Positions 1-8,339 of a stretch of 64,000 bases of DNA are shown piece after piece. Both the position numbers and the translations under genes were made by a program. Numbering within the stretch: position 1 is the stretch's first letter; each line of letters starts with the position of its first letter. The stretch is from Gemmataceae bacterium. GTDB taxonomy: Bacteria > Planctomycetota > Planctomycetia > Gemmatales > Gemmataceae. The stretch spans positions 124,001 to 188,000 of the forward strand of contig JAHBXO010000005.1 in NCBI GenBank assembly GCA_019636445.1. Reading direction: 5' to 3'. Under the pieces are notes generated by a model that worked only from the letters and a program-made list of their open reading frames with translations, did not search any database and was not told the DNA's origin.

Positions 1-1029
1 CTCCGCATTCTGCCACAGAATCCCTGCCATCGCCGCGAACGTGCCCATAACGACTGCTAACAACCCCATTGCCCACGACGCTGCCGACGCCGGTTTCCGC
101 CGCACCCAGAGCATCGCCTTCTCGACCGCCGTCGCCCGCCGGGCCGCGATCGCCTTCCCGTCCAACCACGCTGACAGGTCCGCCGCCAACTCTTTCGCCG
201 TCGCGTAGCGGCGCTCCGGATCCTTCTCCAGGCACTTCAAACAAATCGTCTCTAAGTCGTGCGGGATCGTCTTTGACAGTGTCCGCAGCGTCGGCGGGTC
301 CGCATTCTGGATCGAGATCAACAATTCAACATCCGTTTCGGCCACGAACGGCTTGCGGCCCGTCAGCGATTCGTAGAGCATCACGCCCAGCGACCAGACG
401 TCGGCGGGCGGACCGACGAACTTCATCGCCCGCGCCTGCTCGGGAGCCATGTACGACGGTGTGCCGGCGGCCTCGTGCGTCAGCGTCAGGTCGAAATCGG
501 TCCGCTTGGCCAGCCCGAAGTCCGTCACCTTTGGGTTGCCGTTCGAGTCGAGCAGCACGTTACCCGGCTTCAGGTCGCGGTGGACGATGCCGATGTCGTG
601 GGCCGCGCCGACCCCGGCGGCGATCTTCGCGATCAGCTCCGCCGCCTCGCGCGGCGGCAGGGCCGTGCCGCCCTTCAGCCTCTGCGAGAACGAACCGCCC
701 GTCAGGTACTCCATCGCGATGAACGGGCCGACGGAGCATTCGCCGAAATCGAAGACTTCGACGACGTTCGGATGCTTCACCGCCGCGATGATTTGCCCTT
801 CGGCCAGGAAGCGCGCCTGGTGGAGGCCGTCGTCCCGCTGCATCAGCTTGATGGCGACGAGCCGGTCGAGCGAAAGGTGCTTGGCCTCGTAGACGACGCC
901 CATGCCGCCGCGGCCGAGTTCGCGGACGATCTGGTAGCCGGGGATCGTGGGGTAGCCTTGGAGCGATTCGCGCGTGACGGTGGGCGCGTGGGTTTGGACC
1001 TGCGTGCGGTCGGTGGTCGGTTCGCTCAT
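1..1029 (-). CDS. Hanks-type Ser/Thr protein kinase, membrane-anchored (partial, 3' end outside window)
   Basis: The first 343 residues of a eukaryotic-like Ser/Thr kinase; the reading frame is still open at base 1. A glycine loop (LGRGGMG, about residues 38-44) is followed by Lys61 in VAIK, the catalytic loop HRDLKP with Asp152, DFG at about 170 and a GTPSYMAPEQ activation segment, so every catalytic residue is present. A hydrophobic stretch after the kinase domain (about residues 318-338, just before the window edge) looks like a membrane anchor, so the rest of the protein would be extracytoplasmic. The ATG at 1029 precedes MSEPTTDRTQ. It is divergent from the HD-GYP-like gene. Kinase identity is certain; the missing sensor part prevents any statement about its signal. 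Confidence 0.93.
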   Translation of the reverse strand, partial: MSEPTTDRTQVQTHAPTVTRESLQGYPTIPGYQIVRELGRGGMGVVYEAKHLSLDRLVAIKLMQRDDGLHQARFLAEGQIIAAVKHPNVVEVFDFGECSVGPFIAMEYLTGGSFSQRLKGGTALPPREAAELIAKIAAGVGAAHDIGIVHRDLKPGNVLLDSNGNPKVTDFGLAKRTDFDLTLTHEAAGTPSYMAPEQARAMKFVGPPADVWSLGVMLYESLTGRKPFVAETDVELLISIQNADPPTLRTLSKTIPHDLETICLKCLEKDPERRYATAKELAADLSAWLDGKAIAARRATAVEKAMLWVRRKPASAASWAMGLLAVVMGTFAAMAGILWQNAE

Positions 1030-1346
1030 GAGGCACCGCCATTCGGGATGAGGCGATCATAAGCGGTCAATCAGAATAAGGGAAGCGTTCCGGTGCGAGA
1101 ACGTCCCCGCGAATTGGACTATTTTGTCCGGAGAAAGTTTTGGAATTGCCGTAAGTCCTTATTGGGACTGTATTGTTCCGAAATTCGGGTGTGGTTCCAC
1201 GGGAGGGTGGCGCGGTGGCGGCGGAGTAATCGCTCCGACCGTCAAAATCGACTAAAGTTATCATCCCCCAGCGGTCGATAAACCTCCGGGGATCGTTGCG
1301 TGCGGTTTGGCGGGGGCCGGCCGCACTCGACGAACGGGGGTGGACC
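1030..1346. other. Divergent intergenic region
   Basis: This stretch of 317 bases lies between the kinase start (minus) and the HD-GYP-like start (plus), so it must hold both promoters. It is somewhat more AT-rich around 1120-1180. I found no convincing -35/-10 pair and no long hairpin or repeat. Confidence 0.5.
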
Positions 1347-2720
1347 ATGTCGGACTCGCGGCAACTGCTGGCCCGGATCTCCGCGTTTCGAGCGAAGCTC
1401 GAAGAGACGCCGCGGCTTGTGCCCGCCGCCGCGGTGGACGAACTGCCGACGAACCCGTCGAACCGGCTTTCCACGGTCTTCCGCGAGGCGCTCGTTACGG
1501 AACCGGCTCAGTTGACTGGCCGCGCGTTCCGGCTGCTCTCGGAAGCGCGGGACCTCGTTAGCCAACAGAAACAACTCGCCGACGATTCGATCATCATGCG
1601 GTCCGATTCCGGGGATGCGCTCGCGCGATTTCACCGGCATACGATCGGCCTGACCGATTCGGCATTGCGCCTGGCGCAGGTCTTTCCGGCCGCCGCGGAG
1701 CCGCAATTGCGCATGTGCGATGGCTTCGAGCAGCTGTTGCGCGTGATCCGTGGTCGATTGGGCGTGCTGGAGCACGCGATCTCCCTGCGGCGTGCCGACG
1801 CCGGCCGCATCGCCCGGATCGCGGACCTGTTGACGGCGATGCACGCGGGCAAGGCCGTGTCCGCCGGGGCCTTCTTTGATGTCGCGCAGCTCATTCTGGA
1901 CGACGCGAGGCAGGGTGCCCGGCTGCGTTTCGTCTATCGCGATCCGGCCACGGACGGCGTCGCCAAGTTCGTCGCGGCGCACGCGCTGAACGTTGGGCAG
2001 GTGTTGGCGCGACTCGTACCGCACGACTACGAATGGGCGATGAAGCCGGCGCTGCCGATCGTGGCGGCGCTTGTCATGGATGCGGGTATGCTCGAAGTCC
2101 CTGCCGAGTTGCTGGCAAAGGCCGAAGCGCTCACCATCGAGGAGCGCCGGCTCATCGAACGCCATCCGCCGCGTTCGGCGGAACTGGTGAAGCGATCGAT
2201 CGCGGACGCGGAGGTGCTCGCGGACATTGTGGCCGCGCACCACGAACGGTTGGACGGCAGCGGCTATCACCGGGGTTGCCAGGCCGAGGAGATCGGCTCG
2301 CTGCCGCGGATGATCGCGGTCGCGGACACCTATGCGGCGCGGATGGCGGATCGGCCGCACCGTGCGGCGCTGGACCCACGCGCGGCGCTGACCGACACGT
2401 TGTTGGACGCCGAGGCCGGAAAGCTCGATCGCGACTTCGCGGAATACCTGATGCACCTGTCGTTCCACCCGGTGGGCACGGTGGTGGAACTGACGGACGG
2501 CCGGATCGCCGTGGTGGCCGCGACGCACGACGGCCGCGCGAACCTGCGGGCCACGATGCGGCCGGTGGTCGCGGTGCTGGTGGATGTTCGTGGCGAACTG
2601 CTCCCTCGTCCGGATTTCGTCGACCTCGCCTCGACGGGCGCGGGCAGCATCGTTCGCGCCTTGACCGCGGCCGAACGCCGTGAAAAGCTGGCGGATGCCT
2701 ATCCCGATTTGTGCGTCTGA
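1347..2720 (+). CDS. HD-GYP-like domain protein with degenerate metal motif
   Basis: A 457-residue cytoplasmic protein. The C-terminal half follows the HD-GYP layout: a VMDAGMLEVP segment (Met at about residue 244), then LTIEERRLIERHP, then AAHHERLDGSGYHRG (about 297-310) and MIAVADTYAARMADRPHR. HD-GYP proteins normally hydrolyse cyclic di-GMP. Here the expected His of the first HD pair reads Met and the GYP triad reads GYH, while the HHE segment is kept, so activity is doubtful. The N-terminal 200 residues are helical without a recognised domain. ATG 1347 is chosen because upstream in-frame residues look non-coding. A regulatory or binding role is inference. Confidence 0.75.
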   Translation: MSDSRQLLARISAFRAKLEETPRLVPAAAVDELPTNPSNRLSTVFREALVTEPAQLTGRAFRLLSEARDLVSQQKQLADDSIIMRSDSGDALARFHRHTIGLTDSALRLAQVFPAAAEPQLRMCDGFEQLLRVIRGRLGVLEHAISLRRADAGRIARIADLLTAMHAGKAVSAGAFFDVAQLILDDARQGARLRFVYRDPATDGVAKFVAAHALNVGQVLARLVPHDYEWAMKPALPIVAALVMDAGMLEVPAELLAKAEALTIEERRLIERHPPRSAELVKRSIADAEVLADIVAAHHERLDGSGYHRGCQAEEIGSLPRMIAVADTYAARMADRPHRAALDPRAALTDTLLDAEAGKLDRDFAEYLMHLSFHPVGTVVELTDGRIAVVAATHDGRANLRATMRPVVAVLVDVRGELLPRPDFVDLASTGAGSIVRALTAAERREKLADAYPDLCV

Positions 2721-2787
2721 CGTTCAAATCCGGGGCGGTCCCGAGCGAAGTTCCCGAATCGCCCCCATCGATCGCCGCGAGGCAGCC

Positions 2788-3540
2788 GTGGCCGACCGCA
2801 AAGACCCCAGCTACTACGCCGCGACCCGCCATCCGTGGGCCTGCTTCCTGTTCCTGTTGCCGCTCTTCGCCGCGTACGAACTCGGCGTGCTCTGGATCGG
2901 CGGATCGAACGCGCAAAGTCTCAGGAACGGCGCGGACATCTGGCTGCGCTGGTTCCTCGAACGCTACGGGTTTGGGCAACTTTGGGCCGTACCGCTGCTG
3001 GTCCTGGGCTTTTTTCTCATCCGCTCCGCCTTCGCGGTCAAGGACCGGCCAACGAAACCGGTGTCGACCATCTTCGGCATGTTCGTGGAAAGCGTCGGCT
3101 ATGCGGTCCTGCTCTGGGGGATCAGTCGGAACTTCCGGCCGCTGATGGAAATGGCTGGGCTACCGCTGGCACAAATCCAATTTCAATCGGTGGCCGCAGG
3201 GCAGTTCGTCACGTTCATCGGGGCGGGCATCTACGAGGAAGTGCTGTTCCGGCTCGGGCTGTTTTCGATTAGCGTCTTCATGCTGAAGTGCGTTCTATTT
3301 CCCGGACCTATCGCGGTCCCGCTGGCCGCGGTGTTCGCCGCCGTCGTCTTTGCCGCGGCTCACCACGTCGGCCCGTATGGCGAACCGGTCCATTCGCCGG
3401 TCTTCCTGTTCCGGGCGCTCGCCGGCCTGTTCTTCACCGCGATCTATGTCGCGAGGGGTTTCGGCGTCGCGGTCGGGGCGCACGCAGGATATGACATTCT
3501 CGTCGGCGTCGTGGTGAATCCGCCGGCCGTCGAGTCTTGA
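2788..3540 (+). CDS. CPBP family intramembrane metalloprotease (Abi/CAAX-like)
   Basis: About 250 residues with several hydrophobic membrane segments. The CPBP signature is visible: YEEVLFR (the EExxxR motif), then FAAAHH and a late AVGAHAGYD with further His residues that would complete the metal site inside the membrane. These proteins are CAAX-prenyl-protease-like intramembrane endopeptidases; bacterial substrates are mostly unknown. A GTG at 2788 (VADRKDPSYY) is preferred because the longer in-frame extension overlaps the previous gene and reads as non-coding; no strong ribosome binding site decides this. It converges on the next gene with 37 bp between them, which holds only a weak 5-bp hairpin. 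Confidence 0.85.
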   Translation: MADRKDPSYYAATRHPWACFLFLLPLFAAYELGVLWIGGSNAQSLRNGADIWLRWFLERYGFGQLWAVPLLVLGFFLIRSAFAVKDRPTKPVSTIFGMFVESVGYAVLLWGISRNFRPLMEMAGLPLAQIQFQSVAAGQFVTFIGAGIYEEVLFRLGLFSISVFMLKCVLFPGPIAVPLAAVFAAVVFAAAHHVGPYGEPVHSPVFLFRALAGLFFTAIYVARGFGVAVGAHAGYDILVGVVVNPPAVES

Positions 3541-3577
3541 TCGAACGGACGGCGTCGGAGCCCCGAACGGGCTGGAA

Positions 3578-4498
3578 TTACTTCCCGTCCTTCTTGGGTT
3601 CGTCCTTCTTGGGCGAATCCTTCGACGGCGGCGGAACGGACGGCACCGGCTTGGCTTCGTCCTTCTTCGGCTCTTCTTTCTTCGGCGGGGATGGCGGCGG
3701 AATCGGTTCGGACTTCGGAGCGTCCACCTTGCCCGGCGCGGTCGGCTCGCTCGGCTTCAATGGGTCTTTCGGGGAGGTCAGGTCGCCGGGTTGCTTGATG
3801 TCCACCGCTGGCTTCGGAGCGTATTGATTGTTGAGGCTCGCCCCCAGCGACTTGATCTCCGCTTCTTTCTCCTCCAACTCCTTCGCCTTCTTCAGGGCCG
3901 CTTCACCCAGGGTCGTTGTTTCGCCGACGGTTTTCGCGATTTCCCGATGGTATTCGGCGGCCTTCTTCACGGAGCCGCGTTCGTCCGTCAGATTGCCGGT
4001 TGCTTTCGGAATGCCGACGAGGGCGAGTTCCGCTTTGGCAGCCCCTTCGAGCGATTGCGCCCGCAGGGCGAGGTCGTCCTTGAATTCGCCGGCCAGTTTG
4101 TCGAAGAGTTCGCGAGCCTTCTCAATCTTCTCGATGGTCTTCTTTCGCGTGTCGGCATCGAAGGCCGGCGTTGTCAACTGCAGCATTCCCTGCGCGAGCA
4201 GGAGTCGAGCCTGTTGCAGTTGGGCCGCGCGGCCCGGCAGAGTGTTGACGTACGCTTCGGCGAACTTCTCGTATTCGTCTTCGCCGACGAGCGCCTCGAA
4301 TTGCCGCCAGGTCTGCGATTCGGACTTGCGTCCGGAACCTCGCAGATACCACCACGCACCCACCATGGCCCCGAGGGCGAGAAGGAGAACCGCGAAGCGG
4401 ATGTTCGAGAGTTTCGCCGCCTTGGCCTTCTCCGCGATGGACTTGAGTCCTTCGGCGAGGTCGTTCTTCTCGAGCTTGTTCTCTTCTTCGGCCTTCAT
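3578..4498 (-). CDS. TPR-like single-pass membrane protein with Pro/Lys-rich tail
   Basis: About 306 residues starting MKAEEENKLE. After a short charged cytoplasmic part comes one transmembrane helix (FAVLLLALGAMVGAWW), then a helical region (LPGRAAQLQQARLLLAQGML, KKTIEKIEKARELFDKL, GEAALKKAKELEEKEAEI) with the spacing of tetratricopeptide-like repeats. The last 70 residues are Pro/Lys/Glu-rich and low-complexity, as in planctomycete proteins with disordered tails. Architecture resembles YfgM-like TPR membrane proteins, but I do not assign that function. An ATG two codons upstream (4504) is an alternative; a GGGG tract suits either start. Confidence 0.72.
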   Translation of the reverse strand: MKAEEENKLEKNDLAEGLKSIAEKAKAAKLSNIRFAVLLLALGAMVGAWWYLRGSGRKSESQTWRQFEALVGEDEYEKFAEAYVNTLPGRAAQLQQARLLLAQGMLQLTTPAFDADTRKKTIEKIEKARELFDKLAGEFKDDLALRAQSLEGAAKAELALVGIPKATGNLTDERGSVKKAAEYHREIAKTVGETTTLGEAALKKAKELEEKEAEIKSLGASLNNQYAPKPAVDIKQPGDLTSPKDPLKPSEPTAPGKVDAPKSEPIPPPSPPKKEEPKKDEAKPVPSVPPPSKDSPKKDEPKKDGK

Positions 4499-4691
4499 CG
4501 GCATTCCCCGGAGAAACGGCGCAATCGTTGCGGTTGTGCAGTTCGTTATCGTAGGCTGACGGACCGTGCCGGGCAATGCCATGCGAGGTTGCTATTCCTC
4601 ATCGATTTTCCATTCGCCAACGAGCGATTCCTCGGTTAAATGTAAGCCATCGCCGCACGGGCAGGGGATTCCGCCGGAATCCCCCGCGCCG

Positions 4692-5093
4692 ATGCACGGC
4701 CCGCCGGGTGCCCCCGTGCTGTTCTTCCTTTTGGTTTTCCTGATCGCCGGCCACGCCCTGATGGACTTCGCGCTCCAGGGCGATGCGATGGCGAATTGCA
4801 AGTGCCGCAAGGCCAACCACCCGCTCCAGAAGGCGGTGCCGTGGTACTATTGGATGAGCGCCCATGCCATGCTGCACGGCGCGATGGTCGGTGCCGTGGT
4901 TTACTGGGCCAAGTTCGACATGATGACCGTGGCGGCCTACGCCATGCTCGAGGCCTTGATCCACTGGATCATCGACATCGCGAAATGCGAAGGGCACACG
5001 AACATCCACCAGGATCAGATCCTGCACATTCTCTGCAAAATTGGGTGGGCGTTCATGCTCGTCAACGGCCTCGTGATTCCGCCGCCGGGTTGA
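4692..5093 (+). CDS. DUF3307 domain membrane protein
   Basis: A 133-residue protein with four predicted membrane segments (starting PVLFFLLVFLIAGHALMDF, then AMLHGAMVGAVVYW, TVAAYAMLEALIHWIIDIAK and ILCKIGWAFMLVNGLV). The pattern HALMDFALQGD near the N-terminus and HWIIDIAK later match the DUF3307 family, for which no biochemical role is established. ATG 4692 (MHGPPG) is chosen; the longer open frame upstream is low-complexity. It converges on the M16 peptidase gene with only 3 bp between stop codons. Confidence 0.78.
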   Translation: MHGPPGAPVLFFLLVFLIAGHALMDFALQGDAMANCKCRKANHPLQKAVPWYYWMSAHAMLHGAMVGAVVYWAKFDMMTVAAYAMLEALIHWIIDIAKCEGHTNIHQDQILHILCKIGWAFMLVNGLVIPPPG

Positions 5094-5096
5094 TCG

Positions 5097-6329
5097 TCAT
5101 TCGACGGACGCCAGCGGGCCGTACGACACCACAGTCGGGCGGTCTATCGGGAATCGTTCCAGTAACTGACGGATCGAACGGACTGTGACGGCTTCGTACC
5201 GCCCCAACTCGGTGTCGATATCGTCGTATTCCCGGTTGTTCATCCACGCGGCGGCGACCGCTCCCATGCGCCCCATCGGGCGTTCGTTCCGCCGCACCAG
5301 CCGCGACGCGATCTTGCTCTTCGCCACGGCCAATTCCTCCGCCGTGACGCCCTTCGCCTGAACTTCGCCGAGGATGCGCCGCACGATGCGCAGGTTCTCC
5401 ACGGCGTCCTCCGGATCACTGCTGAAGTATCCGCCGAGCGTTCCGTTGGCCTGATTCGTGTCGATCCCGAAGCCGGATGTTTCGACTGTGCCGGTATGGG
5501 TGAGTTCCCAATAGAAGCGGCTGCCGGTGTCGTCGCCGACAATGGTCGCGAGGACGTCCGCGGCATAGCGTTCGGCGTCCTCCACCGCCGGCCCCGGCGC
5601 CATCACCATCACGTGTTCCTGATTGACATTGTCTTTGTGAATCGCGTGCGATCCGATCACAGGCCTGGCGGCTTCGAGGCGCGTGCGCCCGGGGTGGCCT
5701 GCGTTCCAGTGGCCGCATTTTGTACCGATCAAGTCGACGAAGGCGGCCCAGTCGATCGGCCCCGCCGTCGCCACGAGGATGTTCCCGGCCGCGTAGCGCC
5801 GGTCGAAATACGCCTGCATCTGGTCTCGCGTCAGCGCCGTGATGCTCTCGGCACTGCCGAGGATGCTGTTGCCCAGCGGGTGGTCGCCGAAGTAGATCCG
5901 CCGCGCCTTGTCGCTGGCATCGAAGGGCGGCATGTCCGCGTACATGCCGATTTCTTCGAGGATCACCTGCTTCTCGGTTTCGAAGTCTTCCTGCCGCAAA
6001 CTCGGCCGAAGGATATCCGCCAGGATGTCCACGGCGTCCGGCAGATACTCCGGCAACACGGCCGTGTAGTACACCGTCGATTCGTACTCGGTGTAGGCGT
6101 TCGATTTGGCGCCGATCCGGTCGAAGTGCAGGTTCACGTCGAGCGCCGTGCGGTTCGGCGTGCCCTTGAACAGCATGTGTTCGAGGAAGTGCGAGACGCC
6201 ACTCTCGGCGTCCGTCTCGTCGCGGCTGCCGGTGCGCACGTAGAACCCGACGCCGACGGACCGCGACGTCGGCAACGTCTCGCCGACGATCTCGAGTCCG
6301 TTTGGCAGACTATGTGTATGGAACGGCAT
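5097..6329 (-). CDS. M16 family zinc metallopeptidase, catalytic subunit
   Basis: A 410-residue insulinase/pitrilysin-family protein. The inverted zinc motif HFLEH (His47, Glu50, His51) and a downstream Glu pair (124/125 in EEIGMYADMP) make a complete catalytic site. By contrast the C-terminal domain segment that usually carries the Arg/Tyr substrate-binding pair reads GSRFYWELTHTG, which departs from the standard SRLFxEVREKxGLxYSV. The neighbouring M16 gene shows the opposite pattern, so the two probably form a heterodimer in which this is the active half. ATG 6329 begins MPFHTHSLPNGL, where M16 homology starts; a longer in-frame ATG at 6374 lies inside the palindrome. Same strand as the partner, 139 bp downstream of it. 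Confidence 0.9.
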   Translation of the reverse strand: MPFHTHSLPNGLEIVGETLPTSRSVGVGFYVRTGSRDETDAESGVSHFLEHMLFKGTPNRTALDVNLHFDRIGAKSNAYTEYESTVYYTAVLPEYLPDAVDILADILRPSLRQEDFETEKQVILEEIGMYADMPPFDASDKARRIYFGDHPLGNSILGSAESITALTRDQMQAYFDRRYAAGNILVATAGPIDWAAFVDLIGTKCGHWNAGHPGRTRLEAARPVIGSHAIHKDNVNQEHVMVMAPGPAVEDAERYAADVLATIVGDDTGSRFYWELTHTGTVETSGFGIDTNQANGTLGGYFSSDPEDAVENLRIVRRILGEVQAKGVTAEELAVAKSKIASRLVRRNERPMGRMGAVAAAWMNNREYDDIDTELGRYEAVTVRSIRQLLERFPIDRPTVVSYGPLASVE

Positions 6330-6364
6330 CAATTGTCTCGCGTTCGATCGGGTTGGGTGGTTTT

Positions 6365-6448
6365 CGTTTTGCATTTCTCATTGTTCATTTTGCATTGGTC
6401 CGATCATGTACGGACCAATGCAAAATGAACAATGAGAAATGCAAAACG
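6365..6448. repeat. Perfect 38-bp inverted repeat between two M16 genes
   Basis: Arms 6365-6402 and 6411-6448 are exactly complementary over 38 bp with an 8-nt loop (ATCATGTA). The left arm is built of 7-nt units ending in CAT (6368-6374, 6375-6381, 6382-6388, 6389-6395). It lies 20 bp after the upstream M16 stop and 35 bp before the downstream M16 start, so in the mRNA it would form a very stable hairpin between the two cistrons. There is no U-tract, so processing or stability control fits better than simple termination. Confidence 0.9.
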
Positions 6449-6468
6449 AGCTGCCGGCTTCGCGGGGG

Positions 6469-7707
6469 TCAGTTCGGAATCGTCAACGCGTTCGGCCCCA
6501 GCGTCACGATGGTCGGATCGCGGAACGGGAACTCCTCGACGTAGTCGACGACCTTCTTCGGGGTCAGTCCGTCGATCTCGGACTGGATTTCATCGAAGGA
6601 ACGGACACGGTTCAGGTAGTACCAGTCACGGGCGATGGCGCCCGCGCGGGAACTGGTCGATTCCTGTTGCATGATCAGGCTGGTCTTGAGACCCGCCTTG
6701 GTGCGGTCAATTTCATCTTGTTGGACGCCGTCGCGGAGTCGGGCGAACTCGGCGAGCATGACGTCGAGCGTCTCCTGGGCACGCTCGGGACGCGTGCCGG
6801 AATAGCCGACGATTGTGCCGCGGTCTTTCATCCCTTCGTGGGAGGCATAGACGGAATAACACAGGCCTCGCTTCTCGCGGACTTCGGTGAAGAGCCGGGA
6901 ACTCATCCCGGACGACAGCACGCCCACGGCCCCACGGGCCGCGAAGTAGCTGGGATGGGTAACGGCCACGCTGGGGAACGCGAACGTGATCTGCGTCTGC
7001 TGCTTGTCCTTGGCGATGTGACCGGATCGCGGAACATGCGAGCCGTCGATGGCGAGCGGTGTTTCTTCGCCGCGCGGCCAATCGCCGAACAGGCGTTCGA
7101 CCTGCGTCTTAAGGCGGGGCCAGTCGATCCGTCCCGCGACGGAGAGGATCGTGCCGTTGGGCCGGAAATGCCTCCGGTGGTAGAAACGCATCTTCTCGAT
7201 GGTCAAACCCGCGATCGAAGCTTCCGTTCCGTACCGGTCCTTATTGAGCGGTGGCGGATAGTATCGCGATTGGAGTTCGAGCATGACCTGCTCTTGCGGC
7301 GAATCTTCGAGGCCTTGCAGGTCTTGAAGCATCTGCGCCTGCACCGCGTCGAGTTCGTCAGCGGGCATGCGCGGGCGCAGGATGATGTCAGCGAAGAGTT
7401 CGAGCGCCGCCGGAAGGTTCTTCGCGATCGTACTCCCGGAGAGGAACAGGTTCAGCAGGCCCGGGCCGACGTTGTGATCGACCCCGAGGGAATCCAGGGC
7501 GAGCATGAGTTGCTCGCTATCGCGTTCGCCGGCGCCCCGGTTGATCATTTCCGAGAGGGCCGAAGCGAGGCCAGCGTTCGCCGCCGGTTCGTGCGCGCAG
7601 CCGGCGGGAATCAGGACATGGACAGCGGCGGAGCGAACGTAATCCATCGGCTCCGCGAGGAGGACGAGGCCGTTCGGCAACGTGTGGGAGAAGACGGTGT
7701 TGGCCAA
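6469..7707 (-). CDS. M16 family peptidase-like, non-catalytic partner subunit
   Basis: About 412 residues with M16 fold signatures throughout, but the zinc motif is absent: where HxxEH is expected the sequence reads GLASALSEMINRG. The C-terminal domain instead keeps the canonical SSRLFTEVREKRGLCYSVYASH segment containing the Arg/Tyr pair that positions substrate. In M16B heterodimers (mitochondrial processing peptidase, bacterial two-subunit enzymes) one subunit supplies zinc and the other the Arg/Tyr pair, which is what these two genes show. No ATG is available near the start; a TTG at 7707 sits 8 nt behind GGAAGG, and a TTG three codons earlier (7716) is the alternative. It follows the GNAT gene by about 27 bp. 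Confidence 0.87.
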   Translation of the reverse strand: MANTVFSHTLPNGLVLLAEPMDYVRSAAVHVLIPAGCAHEPAANAGLASALSEMINRGAGERDSEQLMLALDSLGVDHNVGPGLLNLFLSGSTIAKNLPAALELFADIILRPRMPADELDAVQAQMLQDLQGLEDSPQEQVMLELQSRYYPPPLNKDRYGTEASIAGLTIEKMRFYHRRHFRPNGTILSVAGRIDWPRLKTQVERLFGDWPRGEETPLAIDGSHVPRSGHIAKDKQQTQITFAFPSVAVTHPSYFAARGAVGVLSSGMSSRLFTEVREKRGLCYSVYASHEGMKDRGTIVGYSGTRPERAQETLDVMLAEFARLRDGVQQDEIDRTKAGLKTSLIMQQESTSSRAGAIARDWYYLNRVRSFDEIQSEIDGLTPKKVVDYVEEFPFRDPTIVTLGPNALTIPN

Positions 7708-7734
7708 CGGTCGCAACCTTCCGTGCGGAACGAT

Positions 7735-8292
7735 TCAGATGCCGAGGCCGACCATGGAGCGGTCGGGCACTTCGAGCGGTCGGTACGAGGATTTATACGC
7801 ACGAAAACCGAACCGGCGGTATAGCGACATGGCGGCCGAGTTGGAAACGGTGACCTCCAGTTCCACGCGACCGGCTCCGACGGCGGCGAAGCCGGCCAAG
7901 GCCCTCGCGAGCAAGGCCGACCCGAAGCCGCGATCGCGCATGTCCGGCACGACACCGAGGTTCTGGATCATTCCGACGTTGAAATCCACCGAGGAGAGCA
8001 CCGAAGCGATAGGGCCGGCCGGTCCCGCGATCAGCCAGGACGCCTTAGCGCTGAAGCCCGTGAGATCGCGGATCGCGCGAACCAACATCCGGCAGCCGGT
8101 CCGGTTCGAGAGGCTGGGGAAGAGTCGGGCATCGGTTTCTTCGGCGAACGCGTTCGCCAGAACCTCGGCGTGAAGATCCAGGCGATCCTCCCGCCATTCC
8201 AACCAGTGATAGCCCGACGGCAACGGAGGGCAGGTCGCCGTCGCCGGCACCTCGCGGGCGAGCCATTGCCGCTTGTAATAATCGATTGGCAC
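7735..8292 (-). CDS. GNAT family N-acetyltransferase
   Basis: A 185-residue protein whose C-terminal half has the acetyl-CoA-binding motif of the GNAT fold: LGVVPDMRDRGFGSALLARAL matches the V-x-P-x-x-R-x-x-G-x-G/A pattern, followed by VELEVTVSNSAAMSLYRRFGF, the usual end of these domains. The N-terminal half (residues 1-80) is less typical and would hold the acceptor site. The acceptor cannot be named. It lies immediately upstream of the M16 pair on the same strand and could share their transcript. Confidence 0.88.
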   Translation of the reverse strand: MPIDYYKRQWLAREVPATATCPPLPSGYHWLEWREDRLDLHAEVLANAFAEETDARLFPSLSNRTGCRMLVRAIRDLTGFSAKASWLIAGPAGPIASVLSSVDFNVGMIQNLGVVPDMRDRGFGSALLARALAGFAAVGAGRVELEVTVSNSAAMSLYRRFGFRAYKSSYRPLEVPDRSMVGLGI

Positions 8293-8339
8293 GGCCGATA
8301 CCGAATGGGGTCCCTGTCATCCTAGCAGGATTCCCGGCA

